This document shows positions 25,254-35,581 of a DNA stretch of 61,476 nucleotides, piece after piece. The notes beneath the pieces are model-generated. The model saw nothing but the letters and a program-made list of their open reading frames with translations. It did not search any database and had not been told where the DNA came from. Both the position numbers and the translations under genes were made by a program. The first letter of the stretch is position 1. The number at the start of each line of letters is the position of its first letter. This stretch comes from Planctomycetes bacterium UBA1146 (GTDB taxonomy: Bacteria; Planctomycetota; UBA8108; UBA1146): positions 1-61,476 of the forward strand of contig DCAA01000031.1 in assembly GCA_002311345.1 (NCBI GenBank). Direction: 5' to 3'.

Positions 25254-27008
25254 ATGATTCCCCTCAAAGCTTTCCGCTTCCTCTTACCGCTGCTGCGTCG
25301 TGAACGAAGCGTAATCCTCATCGGAATTTTTATGATCCTGGTCGGGAGCCTGTCCCAGGTCGCAATTCCGCGCCTGGTTGGTCTCGCTGTCGAAAAACTT
25401 GAGAGCGGAATTGGCATCGACATGGTGATCCACATCGCGATGGCGATGGTAGGGATCGTATTGATCCGCTGTATCACCTCTTTCTGGGCCAGACAAACAG
25501 TGATCGGATCAAGCCGTCGCATCGAGAAGCGACTGCGGGACCAGATGTTCCGTCACATCGAGAATCTGGATGGCTCCTTCCATGCAAAGCTCCACACCGG
25601 CGATCTGATGAATCGCTTCAACAGCGATGTCGAGGCGGTTCGGCTGGTGTTCGGACCAGCGATCATGTACTCGGTGCAGACCATTTTCATCTTGATCTTC
25701 TCGGTCACGCTGATGCTCCGCATCGATTGGCAATTGACGCTGTGGTCACTCTTTCCGCTCGGCCTCATCACCCTGTTGATCCGTTTCGTGGGCCCAAAAG
25801 TGCACAGTCTGTCGATGAGAGGTCAGGAGATGCTCTCCGACATCTCGGTCCACGCTCAGGAGAACTTCGCCAACGCGCCGGTGGTAAAAGCCTTCGTTGT
25901 GGAGGATGCCGAGATCGAACGAATGCATCGTCTCAGCCACTCCTACTTCCAGCAGAACCTTCGCATCGCCCGGGTGCGTGCCCTCTCCAACAGCGCGTTC
26001 TTCCTGTTCGGCGATCTGGCGCTGGTCACGCTGCTATTGATAGGCGGCCTGCGAATCCTTTCGGGTGATCTGAACCTGGGAGAATTCGCCACCTTCAACG
26101 GCTGCCAGTTGCTGTTGATCTGGCCGATGATCGCCCTCGGCTGGGTGATGAACCTGTTCCACCGCGGGGCGGCGAGCGCCGAGCGGCTCCAGGAGATCCT
26201 CGGGGCCACGCCTGCTGTCGACGATTCCCGTGCAATGGATGGGTTGAATGTGGATCGGGGAGAGATTCGCTTCGATCAGGTTTCCTTTCGCTATCCGGAT
26301 TCAACTGGCGCGGTACTGGAGCAGATCTCCTTCGACCTTCCAGCCGGAAAAACGCTGGGAATCGTCGGCGCCACAGCCAGCGGTAAGACGACTCTGCTCA
26401 ATCTGATCCCCCGGCTCTCTCCCACCGTTAGTGGTCAAATCTTCGTCGATGGTCATCCCATCGAGAAATACACGCTCGACGAGCTCCGTTCATCCATCGC
26501 CATGGTTCCTCAGGAACCATTCCTCTTCAGTGCCACCATCGCCGAGAACATCGCCTTCGGTGTCGCGGATGCATCGATGGATGAAATCGAGAAGGTCGCC
26601 CGGCTCGTCCGCATCGAAGACGAGATCTGCAAGTTTCCTGATCTGTACGATCAGCGGGTCGGGGAGAGGGGGGTCACCCTCAGCGGAGGACAGAAGCAGC
26701 GCATCGCCATCGCCCGGGCGATCCTGCAGCGCCCGCGTATCCTGATCCTCGACGATGTGCTCTCGGCGGTCGATTCCGAGACGGAAACCACCATCCTCGA
26801 GGGGCTGCGCGACTGGACTCAGGATCTCACCGCACTGATCGTCACCCACCGCCTCAGTGCCATCATCCATGCAGATGAGATCATCGTCCTCGACGAGGGG
26901 CGCATCATCGAACGTGGAGATCATTCGAGCCTGCTCAAGAAGCGCGGTCGTTACTACAAGTTGTGGCGCAAACAAACGGTCGAGAGCGAGCTGGAGGGCC
27001 TGCAATGA
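25254..27008 (+). CDS. ABC exporter half-transporter with degenerate catalytic site
   Basis: A 584-residue half-transporter: membrane domain of six helices (about 20-300) and nucleotide-binding domain (about 325-575). Walker A is GATASGKT, Q-loop MVPQEPF, signature TLSGGQKQR, Walker B ILILDD, and H-loop THRLS. The Walker B glutamate that activates water is Asp501, so this subunit's own site should hydrolyse ATP poorly. Its partner, encoded by the overlapping next gene, has the matching changes for a heterodimer such as TM287/288 or BmrCD. AGGAGAG precedes the ATG. Substrate (drug, lipid or peptide) unknown. Confidence 0.93.
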   Translation: MIPLKAFRFLLPLLRRERSVILIGIFMILVGSLSQVAIPRLVGLAVEKLESGIGIDMVIHIAMAMVGIVLIRCITSFWARQTVIGSSRRIEKRLRDQMFRHIENLDGSFHAKLHTGDLMNRFNSDVEAVRLVFGPAIMYSVQTIFILIFSVTLMLRIDWQLTLWSLFPLGLITLLIRFVGPKVHSLSMRGQEMLSDISVHAQENFANAPVVKAFVVEDAEIERMHRLSHSYFQQNLRIARVRALSNSAFFLFGDLALVTLLLIGGLRILSGDLNLGEFATFNGCQLLLIWPMIALGWVMNLFHRGAASAERLQEILGATPAVDDSRAMDGLNVDRGEIRFDQVSFRYPDSTGAVLEQISFDLPAGKTLGIVGATASGKTTLLNLIPRLSPTVSGQIFVDGHPIEKYTLDELRSSIAMVPQEPFLFSATIAENIAFGVADASMDEIEKVARLVRIEDEICKFPDLYDQRVGERGVTLSGGQKQRIAIARAILQRPRILILDDVLSAVDSETETTILEGLRDWTQDLTALIVTHRLSAIIHADEIIVLDEGRIIERGDHSSLLKKRGRYYKLWRKQTVESELEGLQ

Positions 27009-28936
27009 CCTCCCGCAAACAGCAAAAAACCACCAGCAAGAGCCAGCGAGATGACGCCGAGGATTTCCATGTCGAGGAAGTGATCGACCGCCCCTTCAGT
27101 CGCGTTCTGGCCGGGCGCTTGCTGCGGTATCTGCGCCCCTACACGGCCCTGGTGCTGCTCTCGGTGCTCTTGATCGTCATCAGCACCCTCCTTTCGCTGG
27201 CAGGGCCATTGCTGATCAAGGAAGCGATCGATGGTCCCCTTTCCTTGTTGGGGGGGACCGAGGAAGGGATGTCCGGACTGAGCACCTTCGTCACGAAGGT
27301 GGGAAGTTGGGTCGGACTGGACCCGAACGGAGACAGTGCCGACCTCGATCACCAAATCAGCTGGCTGTGGCTCATCATCGGAATTTACGGATCCATCCTG
27401 CTGGCCCAGTTGCTGATCCACTACAGCGAGATCATGGTGCTCGAACGCACCGGACAGAACGCCACCCGGGATCTGAGGATTCAGGTTTTCGCGCACCTGC
27501 AAAAACAGAGTGCCAGTTTCTTTCATCGCAATCCGGTCGGACGCCTCGTCACCCGAGTCACCAGCGACGTCGAAGCTCTCAACGAACTGTTTGCCAGCGG
27601 ATTCGTCTCGCTGGCAGGAGATCTACTCGCCATCACCGGCATCGTGGCGATGCTGTTCTGGACCAACGCAGAACTGGCATCGATGACCCTGCTGGTAGCA
27701 CCTGTTGTGGTCGTGGCAACGCTCGTGTTCCGCAGGTTCGCTCGCAGGCACTACCGGGAGATGCGGCGGCGGCTCGCTCACCTGAATGCCTATACGCAGG
27801 AATCGATCAGCGGCATGGAAGTGATACAGGTATGCCGCTCGGAGGACGAACAGGCGCAGCGCTACTCGATGATCAACGGCAAGCTGCGGAATGCACACCT
27901 CAATAGCGTCTTCTGGTATGCCCTCTTCTTTCCCACCATCGAATTGCTGTCGGTGGTGGCACTGGTCATCATCGTCGTCGGGGGTGGTGCCCGGATCGAG
28001 GCGGGAACCGCCACCTTCGGCGAGTTCTTCCTGTTCTGGACCTACCTGACACGGCTTTTCTCGCCGTTGAGGGATCTGGCCGAGAAGTACAACCTGCTAC
28101 TGTCAGCGATGGCCTCCAGCGAGAGAATCTTCGGGATTCTCGACACCGACACGTCACTTCCAGAACCCCTAAAGGTCGCCGCCGAGGCACGGGCACTGGC
28201 CGCACCGGGAGCTGGAATCTGTTTCGAGAAGGTGTCCTTCAGTTATGACGGCGAGACCCCGGTACTCGAGGATATCTCCTTCAGTGTCGGTAGTGGAGAA
28301 ACCGTTGCCATCGTCGGCGCCACCGGTGCCGGCAAGAGCACCATCATCAATCTGTTGTTGCGATTCCATGATCCGACACGGGGATCGATCAAAATCGGCG
28401 ATGATGACATCCGAAACATCCCCGTCAGACAACACCGCAACCGCTTCGGGCTGGTTCTCCAGGATGTCGCAGTACTCTCGCGAACACTGGAGGAGAACAT
28501 TCGATTTGACCGAGACATCAGCAGAGAGCAGATCACCTGGGCACTGGAACAAGTGCGCGGTTCTTCCATCGTCACGCGCCAGAAGAGAGGACTCGATGAA
28601 CCGATGATGGAGAGGGGCCGTACCCTCTCCAGCGGTGAACGCCAACTGGTTTCCTTTGCCCGCGCACTCGCTGGAGATCCCCAGATCCTGGTGCTGGATG
28701 AAGCGACCAGTCATGTCGATACCGAAACCGAAGCACTGATCCAGGAAGCCATCGATCGCCTGGTGAAGGGGCGAACATCGGTCATCGTTGCCCACCGACT
28801 CAGTACGGTCCGCAAGGCAGATCGCATATTCGTCCTGCATCACGGTCGTCTACGAGAAGAGGGTCGACACGATCAGTTGGTGGCCCTCGATGGTATCTAC
28901 GCACGGCTGGTGAAATTGCAATTCGGAACTTCCTGA
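27005..28936 (+). CDS. ABC exporter half-transporter with canonical Walker B
   Basis: Begins in the ATGA overlap with the previous stop and yields 643 residues. A polar N-terminal extension of about 30 residues precedes six membrane helices, with an extracytoplasmic insertion near 75-125 (DGPLSLLGGTEEGM, LDPNGDSADLD). The nucleotide-binding domain has Walker A GATGAGKST, Q-loop LVLQDVA, signature RTLSSGERQ (not the usual LSGGQ), Walker B ILVLDE with catalytic E566, and H-loop AHRLS. A non-canonical signature opposite the partner's Asp Walker B is the standard asymmetric heterodimer pattern. Co-translated with the partner. Confidence 0.93.
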   Translation: MTSRKQQKTTSKSQRDDAEDFHVEEVIDRPFSRVLAGRLLRYLRPYTALVLLSVLLIVISTLLSLAGPLLIKEAIDGPLSLLGGTEEGMSGLSTFVTKVGSWVGLDPNGDSADLDHQISWLWLIIGIYGSILLAQLLIHYSEIMVLERTGQNATRDLRIQVFAHLQKQSASFFHRNPVGRLVTRVTSDVEALNELFASGFVSLAGDLLAITGIVAMLFWTNAELASMTLLVAPVVVVATLVFRRFARRHYREMRRRLAHLNAYTQESISGMEVIQVCRSEDEQAQRYSMINGKLRNAHLNSVFWYALFFPTIELLSVVALVIIVVGGGARIEAGTATFGEFFLFWTYLTRLFSPLRDLAEKYNLLLSAMASSERIFGILDTDTSLPEPLKVAAEARALAAPGAGICFEKVSFSYDGETPVLEDISFSVGSGETVAIVGATGAGKSTIINLLLRFHDPTRGSIKIGDDDIRNIPVRQHRNRFGLVLQDVAVLSRTLEENIRFDRDISREQITWALEQVRGSSIVTRQKRGLDEPMMERGRTLSSGERQLVSFARALAGDPQILVLDEATSHVDTETEALIQEAIDRLVKGRTSVIVAHRLSTVRKADRIFVLHHGRLREEGRHDQLVALDGIYARLVKLQFGTS

Positions 28937-29029
28937 GATCCTCTCCTCCGTTGCTTTGACTGCGGATCGGGTCCATCCTGAGATTTGCTTTCCGTAGTCT
29001 TCCAGAACACTTTCTCGAAGGGGTTTCCC

Positions 29030-30958
29030 TTGAAATACCTCTCTGCTGTGCTGTTCCTGACGGCCCTGGCCTTCCCCACCTGTACAGAAGCAGACGACCT
29101 GGCTCGCTATTATCCGGCCGATTCACTGATCTATATCGGCAGTACGGGCGTCGATGATATCAAGGATGCGTTCGACAATAGCGAAGCGGGTCGTGTATGG
29201 AATCTTCCTCGCTTCGACGGAATCCGTGGCCTGATCCCGAAGATGCCCCAGTTGATCGCCGAGATGCTGGAGAAGCGGCTGGCCGAGGCCGCCGACAGTA
29301 ACGAGCATCTGGCCGAGATCGAGCAGATGGCACTCTCGACATCCCAGGAGACCCTGAGCCATTTGTTGGGATCCCTGAATCACAGCATCGCCTTCGGCAT
29401 CGCCGATATCATCATCGATCCCATCGAACCTGAGGTCATCTGCTATCTGATCATCGATGCCGGAGATGACTCGGAGAGATACAAGGGCGTGTTTGGAAAG
29501 ATGCTGATGGAACTCGCCCTCGAGGACCCGAGAGTCGAGGATCTAGATGGAGTCCAGTGGGCAGTGATCGACCTCGGAACCCAGCCATCGATCGAGATCT
29601 GGTGGGCAATTCACGAGCAAAAAGCCATCTTCGCCTTCGGTAAATCGAGTGCTCATACCTATCTCACGATGAGCCGCGGCGAAAAGACTCCGCTGACCGA
29701 ATCCAAGATCTATCGCGAAGGCATCCAGCGATGCATCGGAGACTCCAGCGTCACATCTTCAGTACAGATCGACATCCCGGCCATCGTTGGGCTCGTGCTC
29801 GACGTCTTCCAGGAGTTCGGAGGAGACCCCCCCGCAGCAGCGGACTACTTCATCGATGAAATCTCCCGGGTCGGTGCTCTCCATCTCGCTTCGGGCCACG
29901 TCGGAGACGAAACGACCGTCTTCACCGCTGGAAGTAGTTTCCCCTACACAGGCATGATCGGTGGTGGCCCTGGCTTATCGACGGAGGATCTGTCGCTGGC
30001 GCCAGCTTCTCCCATCTTTCTCTGGGCAATGAGCTACGACGCTCCTGGTATCTATCGCCAGCTCCAAACGACTCTCGAGGCATTTCTCCCGGAAGATCGG
30101 ATGTGGCAGATAGAACAGGGAAAGAAGACCCTGGGAGCCTTGATCGGAACGTCTATCGATGACCTGGTCGCGGCCTTCGGAGATCATCTGCTGGTCTTCG
30201 AAGAGTCGGCGGCGCGAGGAATCATCCCCGGTCTCGTCGTGGCGGTTTCGGGCGGCGATGCGGAACTGCTCGAAAATTTGATGTTGAGGCAGTTCCCACT
30301 GATCCAGTTGATGGCTCGATCCACAGGAATTGCTCTCGCCAGACGCACCCACGAGATTGTTTTCGGCGACAAGAGACAGACGATTCATTATCTGCAAACC
30401 AGCGGAGCAGGATCTCCTTTCTCTCCGGCGTGGACGAACATGGGAGGAAAGTTGATCCTGGCGTTGCATCCGACAGTTCTGGAGCAAATGTTCCATCGCC
30501 TCGAAGGGGATGAAAAAGGGACTTTCCGGATTCCTTCGTCCGCCAACGGCGCCGCCTTGTCGAGCGATAAGGCGCCTTTCTGTTATTCAATGCTCGACGT
30601 GGGAGAGTTACTGGAGTGGGTCTGGCCATCGGTCGTCCCCGGGATCCAGGCCCTGGTCGATGAGAACGGGCTGAACCTGGATTCCACCGCGATTCCCTCG
30701 GCCCACCTCTTTGAAGGCTGGCAAATCCAGTCACGAGCCTGGATCGACGAGGAGGGATACCGTGCCAGTACAACTGCGCCGTTTCCCATCGGAGCCGAGG
30801 GCCTCGGTGGATTGCTGCTGGAAGTCTTGACGGTCGCGGTGGAGACGCAGCGCAATGCGATGGCGGAGATGGAATCCAGGGATCCCTTCGCAGAAGAACC
30901 AGCCATCGACACGGGAGAAGATGCGCCGGAGGAACCGAAGAAGGCGAAACCGCTCTAG
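29030..30958 (+). CDS. Large secreted protein, DUF3352-like
   Basis: A TTG at 29030 with GAAGGGG seven bases upstream opens a signal peptide (YLSAVLFLTALAFPTCTEA). The 642-residue product begins LARYYPADSLIYIGSTGVDD, which resembles the start of DUF3352-type secreted proteins, and alternates acidic helices with strands; two halves may be duplicated (FAFGKSSAHTYLTM against LILALHPTVLEQM). The end is acidic and Pro/Glu-rich (AEEPAIDTGEDAPEEPKK). No catalytic motif is visible. It starts 93 bases after the ABC exporter on the same strand; a link to that exporter is possible but unproven. Confidence 0.7.
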   Translation: MKYLSAVLFLTALAFPTCTEADDLARYYPADSLIYIGSTGVDDIKDAFDNSEAGRVWNLPRFDGIRGLIPKMPQLIAEMLEKRLAEAADSNEHLAEIEQMALSTSQETLSHLLGSLNHSIAFGIADIIIDPIEPEVICYLIIDAGDDSERYKGVFGKMLMELALEDPRVEDLDGVQWAVIDLGTQPSIEIWWAIHEQKAIFAFGKSSAHTYLTMSRGEKTPLTESKIYREGIQRCIGDSSVTSSVQIDIPAIVGLVLDVFQEFGGDPPAAADYFIDEISRVGALHLASGHVGDETTVFTAGSSFPYTGMIGGGPGLSTEDLSLAPASPIFLWAMSYDAPGIYRQLQTTLEAFLPEDRMWQIEQGKKTLGALIGTSIDDLVAAFGDHLLVFEESAARGIIPGLVVAVSGGDAELLENLMLRQFPLIQLMARSTGIALARRTHEIVFGDKRQTIHYLQTSGAGSPFSPAWTNMGGKLILALHPTVLEQMFHRLEGDEKGTFRIPSSANGAALSSDKAPFCYSMLDVGELLEWVWPSVVPGIQALVDENGLNLDSTAIPSAHLFEGWQIQSRAWIDEEGYRASTTAPFPIGAEGLGGLLLEVLTVAVETQRNAMAEMESRDPFAEEPAIDTGEDAPEEPKKAKPL

Positions 30959-30961
30959 TGA

Positions 30962-32164
30962 TTACAACGATCCGACTTGCGGCAACGGCCCCACCAGGGG
31001 TCGTGCATATTCGATGAATTCCGAGGTCACATCGCAACCGTTCTCGATCCAGGAGGTGGGAACAGTTCGCGTCTTGCCCGCCACTTCCCGTAACGGAACC
31101 GGTACATACTCGACAGTATAGGGAGTATCGGATGTGCGCCGGATGGTGATGCTGGCTCCTTCGATACCATCGGCAGCCGCCTGCACCGCAGCTCTGCCGC
31201 TGGCTCGTGCTTCCTGAGCATCTACCGTACTGACGCAACCTGCAAAGGAGCGTTGCAGGTAACCAAAGGTATCGGAACGGACCCTGACTTTGTAATCGAG
31301 GCGTTCCCGGATCAGTTTCGTCAGAAAATCACCTAGCGCACCGCTACCCGACAGTTGCACATTGCCATGGGCATCTCGCTCGACCTCGCCGGAGAGTTGC
31401 TCGGCCAGCAACTGCGCCACTGGAACCTCTTGTGCATCATGAATTCCCTCGCTCACGGCGATAACACAGCGACCATGAGCCGAGTACATACGATCAACAT
31501 CGGCAATGAAGCGGTCGACATCGAACACCGCTTCCGGCAGGTAGATCAAATGCGGCCCCGTGCCATGTTCCGTACGCGCGAGCGCGCTTGCAGCAGTGAG
31601 AAATCCAGCATGACGTCCCATGATCACGTCGATCTTGATTCCCGGTAGCGCCTGCATATCGAGACTGTCCCCCAACAGAGCACAGGCAACAAAACGAGCG
31701 GCCGAGCCATATCCTGGCGTGTGGTCACTGAGGACCAGGTCGTTGTCGATGGTCTTGGGTACATGAAACGTCCTGAGGTCGTAATTACTGTCAGTTGCAA
31801 CTTCGGAAATGATGCGACAGGTTTCCGAACTGTCATTGCCTCCGATGTAAAACAACCAGCGGATGTCTTTTTCTGCCAGCTGCTGGAAGATCTTCTGGCA
31901 GTATTCAGCATCGGGTTTATCTCGACTGGATCCGAGAGTTGCTCCCGGTGTTCCCGCGATGAGTTCGAGTTTCGCACCGGAAAGATCGGTGAGATCTACA
32001 AAGTCTCCCGCGACCATCCCTCTCACCGCGTGGCGTGCACCATAGATGGAACCAGCGAGTTCAGTCTGCTGGATCGCCTCGACTACCCCCGCTAAAGAGG
32101 AGTTGATCACGACGGTCGGACCACCTGACTGAGCGATGACGGCATTGCCTGCGGGCTGACTCAT
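30962..32164 (-). CDS. pfp: Pyrophosphate-dependent 6-phosphofructokinase
   Basis: A 400-residue phosphofructokinase. QSGGPT near the N terminus and GGNDSSETC near 110 form the phosphoryl-donor site; GGNDS in place of GGDGS is the change that favours pyrophosphate over ATP, and PKTIDNDL (about 136-143) is the PPi-type form of the catalytic loop. MGRHAGFLTAASALA is the substrate-binding loop. The enzyme runs reversibly between fructose 6-phosphate and fructose 1,6-bisphosphate. It stands alone and converges on the 29030 gene with only three bases between the stops. Confidence 0.93.
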   Translation of the reverse strand: MSQPAGNAVIAQSGGPTVVINSSLAGVVEAIQQTELAGSIYGARHAVRGMVAGDFVDLTDLSGAKLELIAGTPGATLGSSRDKPDAEYCQKIFQQLAEKDIRWLFYIGGNDSSETCRIISEVATDSNYDLRTFHVPKTIDNDLVLSDHTPGYGSAARFVACALLGDSLDMQALPGIKIDVIMGRHAGFLTAASALARTEHGTGPHLIYLPEAVFDVDRFIADVDRMYSAHGRCVIAVSEGIHDAQEVPVAQLLAEQLSGEVERDAHGNVQLSGSGALGDFLTKLIRERLDYKVRVRSDTFGYLQRSFAGCVSTVDAQEARASGRAAVQAAADGIEGASITIRRTSDTPYTVEYVPVPLREVAGKTRTVPTSWIENGCDVTSEFIEYARPLVGPLPQVGSL

Positions 32165-32255
32165 CGACCCCTCTCCTTTGATCTACCAGCGATTCTGCAC
32201 AACATGGAGGAGCGCCAGCATACACCGATGGCCACAGATCCTGCGACCCGGGATT

Positions 32256-33626
32256 TCAATCATTCGCAAATCTCTTTGGAGACCGATCGATGACGATTTG
32301 ATCGATAACTTCCCCGGTAATACTCACGCTCTCGAACAGCAGTCGGTCTCCTTCGATGGTGAGAAGGGCTGAACCATTTATCGCTCGCGTACTCACCATC
32401 ACCGGGTGATCACCGGTCTTCTTGACTCCCGATCCGCCGTTGCCTATCACCGAATAAACGGTGCCCAGAGAGTCGACCTGATGATAGGTGTCTCCACTCC
32501 ATTGCAGGATCTTTCCCTCACCGCGCAGAAGCTCCCGGTCGGTAACCGGATGGGATGGTGGTTCTCCATATCCATATACCCCCTGTATCAGAGCGGATCT
32601 CTCATAGACATGAGAATGACCTGCCAGGACCAGATCGACCCCGCCGGCCTCCAGCACGGGAACCGCAACTTCTCGCATCTTGACCAATCGTCCCTGACTG
32701 TCGCGAAAATTATTCGATGGGTGGGATCCCCGTGAATATGGCGGGTGATGGAAGAAAGCAATGATCCACCGTCGATCCGTCGCCGACAGATCCTCTTCCA
32801 GCCAGGCAATCATCGCACCCTCGGGATCTATTGCGTCACCGCTGGAGTCGAGAGAGATGAAATGAATCGGACCGTAATCGAAGGAATAAAACGCTTCCGT
32901 TCCGCTGGCCAGACCACCGCATTCCCCTTCCGTTGGCAAGATGAATGCCTCGAAATACGGGCCTGACTGGGTTGCACTGTCGGCGTTCTTCATCTCGTGA
33001 TTCCCGGGGGCCGGCCAGCAGGGTGTAGACGAAAGAAGCGAGCGATAGGGGCGAAAGAAGCGAGCGGTGAACTCACCATCTCGACCGTCGCTATAAGCCA
33101 TATCTCCGACATGAACCAGCATGTCGAGGGGTAGGCCCGCCAGATGTCCCATCATCGAGTCACGAACCGCATATTGAACCGGCGATCCTGTTCCGGAATC
33201 TCCCAGAATCCAGGCTCTGATGTGACCGTCAAAATCGGGTCCTGGATCGGTGCGAAATTGTCCCTCGCCGATGAAATGCGAATCGTTGAATGCTCTGTAG
33301 TGGATTTTTCGACCTGAAGGGAGACCTGTCAGCAGAACGTGATGATCGCAGTAGCTGAGATTCTGGTTCGATGGGATGCTGTCGCCTGCGGTCTTTTCCC
33401 ACTCGATGGGTCCGTTACCTGAATCCTGTTCGAAACCCCACTCCAGACGAGCGCCAGAGGGGTGCCGCTGGGATGTTCTCCATGCAACGATGGCGCGATC
33501 GCCTGCCACCTGCTGTAAATATGGCAAGCGTGCGCGGTCTGCAGGAATCCAACCCTTGCCATCCGAATATCGAACTCCCCACAGAAGCGCGAAGGCGAGA
33601 AACACCAGAAACAGCATTCGAATCAT
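32256..33626 (-). CDS. Exported purple acid phosphatase-like metallophosphoesterase
   Basis: An N-terminal hydrophobic segment (MLFLVFLAFALLWGV) exports or anchors the 456-residue protein. Residues about 30-125 form an FN3-like domain, with LPYLQQVAGDRAIVAWRT, as in purple acid phosphatases. The catalytic part has GDSGTG, VGDMAYSDG, GNHEMKN, FFHHPPYSRGSH and AGHSHVYERS, the five metal-site motifs in order. It should release phosphate from phosphomonoesters outside the membrane. It is divergent from the ABC-F gene, with 75 bases between the starts. Confidence 0.9.
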   Translation of the reverse strand: MIRMLFLVFLAFALLWGVRYSDGKGWIPADRARLPYLQQVAGDRAIVAWRTSQRHPSGARLEWGFEQDSGNGPIEWEKTAGDSIPSNQNLSYCDHHVLLTGLPSGRKIHYRAFNDSHFIGEGQFRTDPGPDFDGHIRAWILGDSGTGSPVQYAVRDSMMGHLAGLPLDMLVHVGDMAYSDGRDGEFTARFFRPYRSLLSSTPCWPAPGNHEMKNADSATQSGPYFEAFILPTEGECGGLASGTEAFYSFDYGPIHFISLDSSGDAIDPEGAMIAWLEEDLSATDRRWIIAFFHHPPYSRGSHPSNNFRDSQGRLVKMREVAVPVLEAGGVDLVLAGHSHVYERSALIQGVYGYGEPPSHPVTDRELLRGEGKILQWSGDTYHQVDSLGTVYSVIGNGGSGVKKTGDHPVMVSTRAINGSALLTIEGDRLLFESVSITGEVIDQIVIDRSPKRFAND

Positions 33627-33701
33627 CGAAAAAACCCTTTCACGTCCCTGCTCTTCTCGCCAGAGAACCAGAAAACGGTAGGATACTATCCGGGAGAGAA
33701 C

Positions 33702-35543
33702 GTGCTTCAGATACAGGGCATCCGCAAGTCATTTGGTCAACAGATCCTCTTCGAGGATGCTGGGTGCCTCATCGAGGCTGGCGAAAAGGTCGGGCTCGTC
33801 GGCGCTAACGGGCACGGAAAGTCCACCTTGTTGAAGATGATTCTCCACGAGTTGGAGCCCGATGACGGCCTCATCGCGGTTCAACGAGGTATACGAATCG
33901 GCCACCTCTCCCAGCATCTCGTTTTCGAAAAAGACACAACTCTGGATGAAGCCTGTCTATCGCTGCCCCTGACAGAGGAAGGTTTCCTGGAGACCTATCG
34001 AGCCGAGGCGATGTTGATGGGACTCGGATTCACGAGGGAACAACTCGAACAACATCCCGAAGAACTATCAGGTGGATTCCAGGTGCGACTGAACCTCGCC
34101 AAGTCGCTGCTGGAAGATCCCGACCTGTTGCTGCTCGACGAGCCGAACAACTACCTCGATATCGTCAGTTTGAGATGGCTCCGCGGTTTTCTCAGAAAAT
34201 GGAAGCGAACCCTGCTTCTGGTCACCCACGACCGGGAATTCATGGATTCGGTCACCACCCATACCCTTGCCGTTCATCGAAAAAAACTGCGGAAATTCCG
34301 CGGCGACACGGCAAAGGCGTGGAACCAGATCTTCACCGAGGAAGAAATGCATGAAAAAACCAGGGTCAATTCCGAACGCAAAATCGCACAGGAGATGCGG
34401 TTCGTAGAAAGATTTCGCGCCAAGGCGCGGCGTGCCAGCCAGGCGCAGTCGCGACTGAAACAGATCGCCAAGCGAGATCGACTGGAAAAGCTCGACGAGA
34501 TCTCGACTCTCTCTTTCTCCTTCAATCACACCCCGAACGCGGGCAAGTGGGCGACAGAAACCCGATCTCTCGAGTTCAACTATAAAGACGGACCAACACT
34601 GATCTCCGGCCTCGAGTTGCATGTCGGAACCGGAGATCGTGTGGGTGTGATCGGGCCCAACGGTAAGGGAAAATCGACCCTGTTGAGATTGCTCGCGGGG
34701 GAATTGAAACCTGTCGCTGGCGAGGTCCGCTATCACCCCTCGACGGTACATAGCCTGTTTGGCCAGAGCGCAATGGAAATCCTTCAGGATTCGCGCACCA
34801 TCGAGGAAGAGATCAACAGTGCCAACACCATGCTGACCAAGACCCGGGTCCGCGATATCTGCGGTGCCATGATGTTCGGTGGAGATCTGGCACTGAAGAC
34901 GATCGAGATCCTCTCCGGAGGTGAGAAATCCCGAACCCTGCTAGGTAGGGTGCTTGCCAGACCGGCCAACTTGTTACTCCTGGACGAGCCGACAAATCAC
35001 CTCGACATGGCCAGTACCGAGGCATTCATTGACGCCATCAACGCTTTTGCCGGCACCGTGGTGTTGGTGACCCACGTCGAATCGGTATTGAGGGAAACCT
35101 GCAATCGATTGGTGATCTTCGATGAGGGCAAGGTGCGTGTCTTCGAGGGCAACTATGACGACTTCTTGCGCCGCCATGGCTGGAGTTCAGAACTGGAGGA
35201 GCGGAGCAGGGCAGCGAACAAGAAGAGAGGGAACCGCAAGGATCAGCGACGGGAACGAGCTCAACTCATCCAAGAGAGATCGCGCCTGTTGAAACCTCTA
35301 CGCAATGAGATGGAGCGTAACGATAACTTTATTGACGCTCTTGGGAAAAAATCAAAACAAACCGAAACGCAATTAATCGATGCCTCCCAGCAAGGGAAGA
35401 CCAATGAGATCGCTTCGCTATCCGTGCAGTTGAAGAATCTACAGGACTCCATCGAAAAGGCGTTTCAGAAGCTAGAAGAAGCCACCGACGAACATGATCG
35501 CATCCAGGCGGACTTCGATGCTCGATTGGCCCAGGAAGAGTAA
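33702..35543 (+). CDS. ABC-F family ATPase (ribosome-associated type)
   Basis: The start is a GTG after GGGAGAG. The 613-residue protein has two nucleotide-binding domains in one chain and no membrane segments, the mark of ABC-F proteins, which act on the ribosome. The first domain has GANGHGKST, LSGGFQVRLNLAKSLL and LLLLDEPNNYLD; the second has GPNGKGKST, LSGGEKSRTLLGRVLA and LLLLDEPTNHLD. The charged linker between them (about 215-275) is the P-site tRNA interaction region of the family. A C-terminal coiled coil (about 500-613) is like that of Uup. Which subgroup it belongs to is not settled. Confidence 0.93.
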   Translation: MLQIQGIRKSFGQQILFEDAGCLIEAGEKVGLVGANGHGKSTLLKMILHELEPDDGLIAVQRGIRIGHLSQHLVFEKDTTLDEACLSLPLTEEGFLETYRAEAMLMGLGFTREQLEQHPEELSGGFQVRLNLAKSLLEDPDLLLLDEPNNYLDIVSLRWLRGFLRKWKRTLLLVTHDREFMDSVTTHTLAVHRKKLRKFRGDTAKAWNQIFTEEEMHEKTRVNSERKIAQEMRFVERFRAKARRASQAQSRLKQIAKRDRLEKLDEISTLSFSFNHTPNAGKWATETRSLEFNYKDGPTLISGLELHVGTGDRVGVIGPNGKGKSTLLRLLAGELKPVAGEVRYHPSTVHSLFGQSAMEILQDSRTIEEEINSANTMLTKTRVRDICGAMMFGGDLALKTIEILSGGEKSRTLLGRVLARPANLLLLDEPTNHLDMASTEAFIDAINAFAGTVVLVTHVESVLRETCNRLVIFDEGKVRVFEGNYDDFLRRHGWSSELEERSRAANKKRGNRKDQRRERAQLIQERSRLLKPLRNEMERNDNFIDALGKKSKQTETQLIDASQQGKTNEIASLSVQLKNLQDSIEKAFQKLEEATDEHDRIQADFDARLAQEE

Positions 35544-35581
35544 ACCGGCGCTAATACGGGCCTCAGCAGTGGCGAGATCGA

